From positions 1 to 55,641 of the forward strand of contig NZ_QVTD01000009.1 of the NCBI RefSeq assembly GCF_003429105.1: 55,641 bases of DNA, given 5' to 3'. A program made the position numbers and the translations under genes. This document shows, in pieces, positions 49,148 to 55,641 of the stretch (positions are counted from its first letter, which is position 1; each line of letters begins with the position of its first letter). The notes under the pieces were generated by a model. The model was not told where the DNA came from, made no database searches, and worked only from the letters and a program-made list of their open reading frames with translations. This DNA is from Peribacillus glennii. GTDB taxonomy: Bacteria; Bacillota; Bacilli; Bacillales; DSM-1321.

Positions 49148-49728
49148 TCCTCATGATTGATAATTATGACTCGTTTACTTACAATCTTGTTCAATATCTG
49201 GGGGAAATGGGTGAAACATTGCTTGTAAGGCGGAATGACCAAATCACGATAGAAGAAATTGAGAAGCTTTCGCCGGATTTTTTAATGATCTCACCTGGTC
49301 CTTGCAGTCCGGATGAGGCGGGAATCAGTTTAAAGGCAATTGAATATTTCTCAGGGAAAATTCCCATCTTTGGCGTGTGTTTAGGGCATCAGGCAATCGG
49401 CCAGGTGTTTGGCGGAAAAGTGATAAGGGCCAAGCGGCTGATGCATGGGAAAACGTCCATGGTATATCATAAATGCGAGACCATTTATAACAATGTCCCA
49501 AATCCGTTCAGGGCAACGCGATACCATTCCTTAATGGTAGAGCGAGAGTCACTTCCCGAGTGCCTGGAGGTGACCTCATGGACGGAAGAGGGGGAAATCA
49601 TGGGCATCAGGCATAAACACCTTCCTGTTGAAGGAGTCCAATTTCACCCGGAATCGATTATGACCGAAAGCGGCAAACAGCTATTGAGGAATTTCTTGTC
49701 TGCCTATCGGACAAAGCAGGCGAATTAA
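49144..49728 (+). CDS. pabA: Aminodeoxychorismate/anthranilate synthase glutaminase component
   Basis: This 194-residue class I glutamine amidotransferase has the oxyanion SPGPCSP, catalytic Cys79 in [10 protein letters not shown], and H168 and E170 in FHPES. In B. subtilis the same subunit (PabA/TrpG) serves both p-aminobenzoate and tryptophan synthesis. The start at ATG 49144 overlaps the pabB stop (ATGA). I saw no cluster of GAG/TAG triplets at the ribosome binding site of the kind bound by TRAP in B. subtilis. Confidence 0.96.
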   Translation: MILMIDNYDSFTYNLVQYLGEMGETLLVRRNDQITIEEIEKLSPDFLMISPGPCSPDEAGISLKAIEYFSGKIPIFGVCLGHQAIGQVFGGKVIRAKRLMHGKTSMVYHKCETIYNNVPNPFRATRYHSLMVERESLPECLEVTSWTEEGEIMGIRHKHLPVEGVQFHPESIMTESGKQLLRNFLSAYRTKQAN

Positions 49729-49781
49729 TTTAAGGCAGGTATAATATTCATTGCCTGATCTTTTACTGGAGAGAACTGGCT

Positions 49782-50642
49782 ATGTACATGTATATGAACG
49801 GAAAAATATTAAAGGAGAATGAGGCATTTCTATCACCATTTGACCATGGGTTTTTATATGGGCTGGGCCTGTTCGAAACGTTCCGGATCTATGATGGCCA
49901 TGCTTTTTTGCTGGATGATCATATAGCCCGCATCAATCAAGGGATGAAAGAGATGAATATCCTCCATACTTTCTCGCGCCATGCGGTGCAACAAATGCTT
50001 ACAGAGCTGTTAGTGAAAAACGGGTTATCTCATGCCCGCATTAGATTAAATGTTTCTGCCGGAGAAGCGCCAGTCGGACTCCAAACGTTGCCATATGAAC
50101 GGCCTAATATTTTACTATTTATGCAGGAGGTTACAATACCGGCCGGCCTGCAAGAAAAGACAGGGTTCCTATTAAAAACCCGGAGGAATACTCCGGAAAC
50201 ATCTCAACGGCTAAAATCCCATCATTACCTAAATAATATTGCCGCAAAGAGGGAACTCAAAATTCCAACAGAAGCAGAAGGCATTTTTTTAACAGAGGGC
50301 GGTTTTCTTGCAGAAGGGATCGTTTCAAATTTATTTTGGGTAAAACAGGGTGTGCTGTTCACACCCTCTATCGAAACCGGCATATTAAATGGAATCACCC
50401 GCCAATTTTTAATTAAGCTTGCAGGCGGATCCGGCATCAAAGTTCAGGAAGGCTTGTTTAACAAAGAGGATCTTGCCGACGCCGATGAAGTTTTTTGTAC
50501 CAACTCAGTACAGGAGATTTTTTCGATAAGCCAAATAGAGGGCATTGGTGTTTATCCAGGCAGGAATGGGAAAATGGCTAATATCCTGTACGATGCTTAC
50601 CAAAACTATCGCACTTTGCTTTATAGCAGGTGTGAAATCTAA
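49782..50642 (+). CDS. pabC: Aminodeoxychorismate lyase
   Basis: This 286-residue fold-type IV PLP enzyme releases p-aminobenzoate and pyruvate from aminodeoxychorismate. It shows the start MYMYMNGKIL, FDHGFLYGLGLFETFRIYDG, the PLP Lys in SHHYLNNIAAKRE and EGIFLTEGGFLAEG (branched-chain aminotransferase-like fold). GGAGAG lies 8 nt before ATG 49782; ATG 49788 is also in frame. It sits between pabA and folP, completing the pAB branch. Confidence 0.94.
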   Translation: MYMYMNGKILKENEAFLSPFDHGFLYGLGLFETFRIYDGHAFLLDDHIARINQGMKEMNILHTFSRHAVQQMLTELLVKNGLSHARIRLNVSAGEAPVGLQTLPYERPNILLFMQEVTIPAGLQEKTGFLLKTRRNTPETSQRLKSHHYLNNIAAKRELKIPTEAEGIFLTEGGFLAEGIVSNLFWVKQGVLFTPSIETGILNGITRQFLIKLAGGSGIKVQEGLFNKEDLADADEVFCTNSVQEIFSISQIEGIGVYPGRNGKMANILYDAYQNYRTLLYSRCEI

Positions 50643-50660
50643 GAATACAGGGAGATAATG

Positions 50661-51497
50661 ATGAATTCTTCTATCATTCAATGTGGTCCGTATACACTCA
50701 ACTATGGGAATAAGACATTGATTATGGGAATCTTGAATGTCACGCCTGATTCATTTTCTGATGGCGGCAAATATGACCGGATCGATACGGCACTAAAGCA
50801 CGCTGAACAGATGGTGAAGGACGGCGCGGACATTATCGACATAGGCGGCGAATCAACCAGGCCCAATCATACAGCGATTTCACTGGATGAAGAATTGGAA
50901 CGGGTACTTCCGGTTGTTGAAGCGATATCAAATAACATCAACGTTCCTATTTCGATAGATACATATAAAGCCGAGGTCGCCAGACAATCAGTGGACGCAG
51001 GGGCCCATATTATAAATGATGTCTGGGGGGCAAAAGCCGATGAAAAAATGGCAAAGGCAGCAGGTGAATCAGGCGTTCCCATCATTCTGACGCATAACCG
51101 TGACAACCAAAGCTATTCCCATTTTGTTCGCGATGTTTCCATAGATTTATTTGAAAGTGTGGCCCTCGTGCGGAAGGAGGGGGTAAAGGAGGAAAACATC
51201 ATCCTTGACCCGGGAATCGGTTTCGCCAAGAACCTGGCATTAAATTTGGAAATGATGAAAAATCTTGATAAGCTTGTATCATTGGGTTTTCCCGTTTTGC
51301 TTGGTACTTCCAGAAAATCGATGATTGGGGATGTTCTGGATTTACCCGCTGCTGAAAGATTGGAAGGGACCGGAGCTACAGTCTGCTATGGCATACAAAA
51401 AGGTTGCCAAATTGTTCGGGTACATGATGTAAAAGAGATTGCGCGAATGGCGAAAATGATGGATGCCCTTGTAGGAAAAGGTGAATATAGTGGATAA
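50661..51497 (+). CDS. folP: Dihydropteroate synthase
   Basis: This 278-residue TIM-barrel enzyme joins pAB with 6-hydroxymethyl-dihydropterin pyrophosphate and is the target of sulfonamides (sul in B. subtilis). It has MGILNVTPDSFSDGGKY, DIIDIGGESTRP, the sulfa-loop region and DPGIGFAKN, and the late TSRKSMIG. ATG 50658 lies 3 nt upstream, but GGGAG at 50650-50654 fits ATG 50661 better. The 3' end overlaps folB by 8 nt. Confidence 0.96.
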   Translation: MNSSIIQCGPYTLNYGNKTLIMGILNVTPDSFSDGGKYDRIDTALKHAEQMVKDGADIIDIGGESTRPNHTAISLDEELERVLPVVEAISNNINVPISIDTYKAEVARQSVDAGAHIINDVWGAKADEKMAKAAGESGVPIILTHNRDNQSYSHFVRDVSIDLFESVALVRKEGVKEENIILDPGIGFAKNLALNLEMMKNLDKLVSLGFPVLLGTSRKSMIGDVLDLPAAERLEGTGATVCYGIQKGCQIVRVHDVKEIARMAKMMDALVGKGEYSG

Positions 51498-51849
51498 AAT
51501 TTATGTAAACGGCATGCAGTTCTATGGTTATCATGGGGTTTTTCCTGAGGAAAACAGGCTGGGCCAGCGGTTTGCCGTTGATCTCGCAGTTGAGCTGGAT
51601 TTATCGACGGCCGGCAAGAGCGATAATCTTGACGATTCCATTAATTACGGAGAGCTATATTCGATTTGTAGAGATGTAGTTGAAGGTAAAACATTCAAAC
51701 TGGTGGAGTCGATTGCAGAGCATATCGCTTCAGAGGTATTGGTTAAATATGAGACTATCCATTTTTGCACGGTGAAAGTATACAAGCCGGATCCACCGAT
51801 TCCAGGCCATTACCAATCGGTCGCTGTAGAGATCAGAAGGGGACGGTAA
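51490..51849 (+). CDS. folB: Dihydroneopterin aldolase
   Basis: This 119-residue tunnelling-fold enzyme converts dihydroneopterin to hydroxymethyl-dihydropterin. It shows MDKIYVNGMQFYGYHGVFPEE, DSINYGELY, and KLVESIAEHIA with the late catalytic Lys in VKVYKPDPPIPGHY. The start is GTG 51490 behind AAAGGTGA (51477-51484) and aligns with B. subtilis FolB; GTG 51481 lies within that ribosome binding site. It overlaps folP and is followed after 1 nt by folK. Confidence 0.95.
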   Translation: MDKIYVNGMQFYGYHGVFPEENRLGQRFAVDLAVELDLSTAGKSDNLDDSINYGELYSICRDVVEGKTFKLVESIAEHIASEVLVKYETIHFCTVKVYKPDPPIPGHYQSVAVEIRRGR

Positions 51850-51850
51850 C

Positions 51851-52378
51851 TTGGAAAATATCGCATATGTTTCGATAGGATCAAATATAGGGGACCGTGT
51901 CAATTTTTTTAAAAAGGCAATCGAGCTTTTACATCGGGATAAAGGAATACAGGTAATAGATATTTCATCATTATATGAAACAGATCCAGTTGGATATACG
52001 GAGCAAGGCATCTTTTTAAATGCTGTTTTAAAGATTGCCACGGCTTATGGCCCGGAAAAACTATTGGACAAATGCCTGGAGATTGAACAGGAACTTGGAA
52101 GAAAAAGGGAAATTCGTTGGGGTCCCCGAACATTAGACCTTGACATTTTGCTATATAATCAAGAAAATATTGAAACAGAGAATCTTTCTGTTCCACATCC
52201 TCGGATGCTAGAACGAGCTTTTGTAATCATCCCTTTATTGGAATTAGACCCTGACATCAAGCTTCCGAAGATGGATACGACTTTGAACGATGTTCTTAAA
52301 GAGATAAAGGATAAAGAAGGGGTTCGATTATGGAAGCGGAAAAATGGGGAAGACGCATTCGCGCTTTTCGAAAGTTGA
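51851..52378 (+). CDS. folK: 2-amino-4-hydroxy-6-hydroxymethyldihydropteridine diphosphokinase
   Basis: This 175-residue HPPK enzyme pyrophosphorylates hydroxymethyl-dihydropterin to feed FolP. It shows AYVSIGSNIGDR, SSLYETDPVGYTEQGIFLNAV, the ATP/magnesium motif WGPRTLDLDILLY and VPHPRMLERAFVIIPL. The start is TTG 51851 behind AGAAGGGGA. Its last 49 nt overlap the start of yazB in another frame. Confidence 0.95.
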   Translation: MENIAYVSIGSNIGDRVNFFKKAIELLHRDKGIQVIDISSLYETDPVGYTEQGIFLNAVLKIATAYGPEKLLDKCLEIEQELGRKREIRWGPRTLDLDILLYNQENIETENLSVPHPRMLERAFVIIPLLELDPDIKLPKMDTTLNDVLKEIKDKEGVRLWKRKNGEDAFALFES

Positions 52379-52542
52379 AGGGATACACGCAAGAAGGATT
52401 CGCGAAAGAAATAGGGGTTTCCGTTTCGCTTCTGGGTGAAGTTGAAAGAGGAAATCGCAAGCCGACAGATGACTTTTTGGTTGAGGTGGCCGAAATGCTT
52501 CATGTATCAGTTGATGAACTCAGGCCGCCGGAACATAAATAA
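52330..52542 (+). CDS. yazB: XRE-family helix-turn-helix protein YazB
   Basis: This 70-residue single HTH_3 (Cro/CI) domain has RIRAFRKLKGYTQEGFAKEIGVSVSLLGEVERG as helices 1-4 and a short tail. It corresponds to B. subtilis YazB, of unknown target, which also sits between folK and dusB. It begins at ATG 52330 inside folK, overlapping by 49 nt, so it is translated from within the folK message. Its size suggests a dimeric regulator; a role in the folate operon is unproven. Confidence 0.9.
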   Translation: MEAEKWGRRIRAFRKLKGYTQEGFAKEIGVSVSLLGEVERGNRKPTDDFLVEVAEMLHVSVDELRPPEHK

Positions 52543-52573
52543 TATATACATTTTATTAAAGGTGGATCAAACC

Positions 52574-53572
52574 ATGTTTAAAATTGGCGATATTGAAATG
52601 AAGAACCGGGTTGTCCTTGCACCGATGGCCGGGGTTTGCAACTCTGCTTTTCGCCTGACTGTGAAAGAGTTTGGTGCGGGATTGGTTTGCGCCGAAATGG
52701 TCAGTGATAAAGGAATACTACTTAAGAATGCCAAGACGATGAATATGCTTTATATAGATGAAAGAGAGAAGCCGCTAAGCCTTCAGATTTTTGGCGGTAA
52801 GAAGGAATCCCTGGTAGAGGCTGCCAAGTTCGTCGACAAAAATACTACAGCTGATATTATTGATATCAATATGGGTTGCCCGGTCCCTAAAATTACAAGT
52901 TGTGATGCAGGCGCCAAATGGCTGCTTGATCCTAATAAAATTTATGAAATGGTTTCTGCTGTTGTTGACGCGGTAGATAAACCGGTTACCGTAAAAATGC
53001 GTATGGGCTGGGATGAAGATCATATTTTTGCTGTCAAGAATGCACAGGCTGTGGAGCGCGCAGGAGGCAGTGCTGTTTCCTTGCATGGAAGGACCCGTGT
53101 CCAGATGTACGAGGGAAAAGCGAACTGGGATATCATCCGTGAAGTGAAAAATTCTGTAAATATCCCGGTTATTGGGAACGGGGATGTGGAAACACCTCAG
53201 GATGCAGAGAAAATGTTAAAAGAAACAGGCGTTGATGGTGTGATGATCGGCCGCGCTGCCCTGGGAAATCCATGGATGATTTATCGGACGGTGAAATACC
53301 TAGAAACTGGCGAGCTGTTCGATGAGCCGGCCGCACGGGAAAAAATCGACGTCTGTGTCTTGCATATGGATCGCTTGATTGCCTTAAAGAATGAGAATGT
53401 AGCAGTTCGTGAAATGCGTAAGCATGCTGCATGGTACCTGAAAGGCATCCGCGGAAATGCGAAAGCGAGAAAAGGCATTAACGAATGCAATACAAGAGAA
53501 GATGTAGTGAACTTGCTTTATGGTCTTGTAGATGAGGTAGAAGCAAGGGAACAAAACGTTCAGGCTGTCTAG
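52574..53572 (+). CDS. dusB: tRNA-dihydrouridine synthase
   Basis: This 332-residue FMN-dependent TIM-barrel enzyme (YacF) reduces uridines in the tRNA D-loop. It shows VVLAPMAGVCNSAFR (FMN binding), DINMGCPVPKI with the catalytic Cys, the KMRMGW motif, HGRTR and GNGDVETPQDA. The start is ATG 52574 behind AAAGGTGG; the frame is open to 52436 but that part overlaps yazB in another frame. Which tRNA position it modifies cannot be read from sequence. Confidence 0.96.
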   Translation: MFKIGDIEMKNRVVLAPMAGVCNSAFRLTVKEFGAGLVCAEMVSDKGILLKNAKTMNMLYIDEREKPLSLQIFGGKKESLVEAAKFVDKNTTADIIDINMGCPVPKITSCDAGAKWLLDPNKIYEMVSAVVDAVDKPVTVKMRMGWDEDHIFAVKNAQAVERAGGSAVSLHGRTRVQMYEGKANWDIIREVKNSVNIPVIGNGDVETPQDAEKMLKETGVDGVMIGRAALGNPWMIYRTVKYLETGELFDEPAAREKIDVCVLHMDRLIALKNENVAVREMRKHAAWYLKGIRGNAKARKGINECNTREDVVNLLYGLVDEVEAREQNVQAV

Positions 53573-53577
53573 AGTAT

Positions 53578-53606
53578 TTGACATTGACGGGCTGTTTACC
53601 TATAAT
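53578..53606 (+). promoter_or_regulatory. Consensus sigma-A promoter before lysS
   Basis: TTGACA (53578-53583), a 17-bp spacer and TATAAT (53601-53606), a perfect consensus. The predicted start near 53613 is only about 5 nt before a terminator hairpin. Confidence 0.75.
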
Positions 53607-53617
53607 ACGCTTAACTG

Positions 53618-53648
53618 AACTGCCAGCATTCCTGGCAGTTTTTATTTG
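53618..53648 (+). terminator. Intrinsic terminator after dusB
   Basis: AACTGCCAG pairs with CTGGCAGTT around a 5-nt loop, followed by TTTATTT. Confidence 0.9.
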
Positions 53649-53753
53649 GCCGTAGAATTTGATTTTTGCTATAAAGCACTGTTCGATTCAATTAGTTTGT
53701 GTAAAAATATATAAGGAATGCAAAATTCGACAATCGAGCTATTATATACATGA

Positions 53754-55265
<1,512 letters not shown>

Positions 55266-55277
55266 AAACAATTTATA

Positions 55278-55349
55278 AAAAAGCCGATTTTCATACAACT
55301 TTAGGTCTTAATGCATGTCCTAAAGAAATGATGATCGGCTTTTTTTTAT
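55278..55349 (+). terminator. Branched intrinsic terminator after lysS
   Basis: Outer stem AAAAAAGCCGAT with ATCGGCTTTTTT encloses an inner hairpin CTTTAGG/CCTAAAG; a run of eight T ends it. Confidence 0.88.
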
Positions 55350-55442
55350 CATGTGGAAAAGACTTTATGCTTATCTATTAGAATGCAATTCTAAAAGCGA
55401 ACCCATTCCATTTATTATTCTAGAAAAACTTTAAAAAGACTA

Positions 55443-55471
55443 TTGCACAGTTTTCTTAATGATGTTATATT
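55443..55471 (+). promoter_or_regulatory. rrn operon promoter P1
   Basis: TTGCAC (55443-55448), a 17-bp spacer and TATATT (55466-55471). Confidence 0.75.
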
Positions 55472-55535
55472 TATATCTGTCGTTTCAACCGAGTTTCATT
55501 AGGATTAAAACAAAAAAGCTTTTGTAAAAAAGTTC

Positions 55536-55564
55536 TTGACGACTCGTTGATGAAATGGTATATT
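55536..55564 (+). promoter_or_regulatory. rrn operon promoter P2
   Basis: TTGACG (55536-55541), a 17-bp spacer and TATATT (55559-55564), about 75 nt upstream of the window end. Confidence 0.85.
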
Positions 55565-55597
55565 AATAAAGTCGCTTCTGAGAGAAACGGCATTTAA

Positions 55598-55641
55598 ATT
55601 GCTCTTTGAAAACTGAACAAAACAAAGCGCCAACGTTTTTT
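55598..55641 (+). other. 16S rRNA leader with boxA-like sequence (partial)
   Basis: TTGCTCTTTGAAAACTGAAC resembles the boxA/processing-stalk sequence ahead of Bacillus 16S genes. The rRNA gene starts beyond the window. Confidence 0.75.

Larger units (their letters stand above)
55266..55641. other. lysS-rRNA operon intergenic region
   Basis: It holds the lysS terminator, two tandem rrn promoters and the beginning of the 16S leader. No protein gene is seen. The 16S gene itself lies outside the window. Confidence 0.8.

Noticed and set aside
52436..52573. N-terminal extension of DusB
   Set aside because: It overlaps yazB out of frame and is not family-like; ATG 52574 follows AAAGGTGG.

Overview
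The window is a core chromosomal segment from a Gram-positive endospore former of the family Bacillaceae, at moderate G+C. It carries many sporulation genes (csfB, yabG, sspF, spoVG, fin, spoVT, yabP, yabQ, spoIIE, yabS, yabT). It uses strong AGGAGG-type ribosome binding sites and frequent TTG starts. Its gene order follows the origin-proximal region of Bacillus subtilis from the end of one rRNA operon (5S) to the promoters of the next. The species cannot be fixed from this window. Almost every gene is on the + strand; only abrB and a two-gene tRNA cluster (Met, Glu) lie on the - strand.

Layout. 1-218: 23S-5S spacer, 5S rRNA and terminator. 323-650: csfB (sigma-G inhibitor) behind a sigma-F-type promoter. 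726-8051: housekeeping run with an Orn/Lys/Arg decarboxylase family gene, tmk, darA, yaaR, holB, yaaT, yabA, yabB, yazA and rsmI. 8364-9321: abrB on the - strand with Spo0A boxes, then a leader or small RNA unit with its own promoter and terminator before metS. 9322-15471: metS, a parS-like site, tatD, yabE, rnmV and ksgA. 15691-17589: yabG behind a sigma-K-type promoter, veg behind two tandem promoters, and the short gene sspF. 17854-25120: ispE, purR (with a PurBox), ridA, spoVG (sigma-H promoter), glmU, prs, ctc (sigma-B promoter), pth and fin. 25217-35040: mfd, spoVT, a MATE-type flippase, mazG, rqcP/yabO, yabP, yabQ, divIC and yabR. 35285-35546: tRNA-Glu and tRNA-Met. 35825-40254: spoIIE with a 21-bp-spacer promoter and Spo0A boxes, yabS, yabT. 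40372-47590: tilS, hpt, ftsH, coaX, hslO, cysK. 47717-53572: folate operon pabB-pabA-pabC-folP-folB-folK-yazB, then dusB. 53781-55265: lysS, followed by a terminator and two tandem rrn promoters.

How the genes work together. The block mixes translation and RNA-modification functions (5S rRNA, metS, lysS, tRNAs, rsmI, ksgA, rnmV, tilS, dusB, pth, ctc, rqcP), nucleotide and cofactor supply (tmk, prs, hpt, purR, coaX, folate genes), replication, repair and segregation (holB, yabA, mfd, parS), cell wall and division (ispE, glmU, divIC) and the sporulation programme. The regulatory sites trace that programme in order: Spo0A boxes at abrB and spoIIE, sigma-H at spoVG, sigma-F-type at csfB and possibly fin, sigma-G-type at spoVT, sigma-E-type at yabP and sigma-K-type at yabG.

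I found no prophage, insertion sequence, CRISPR array or clear accessory island. The points most worth a second look are regulatory: the metS leader unit, a second tandem Spo0A-box pair between abrB and metS, promoters sitting on or next to terminators, a GC-rich palindromic repeat family, and the apparently circularly permuted vWA fold of YabS.
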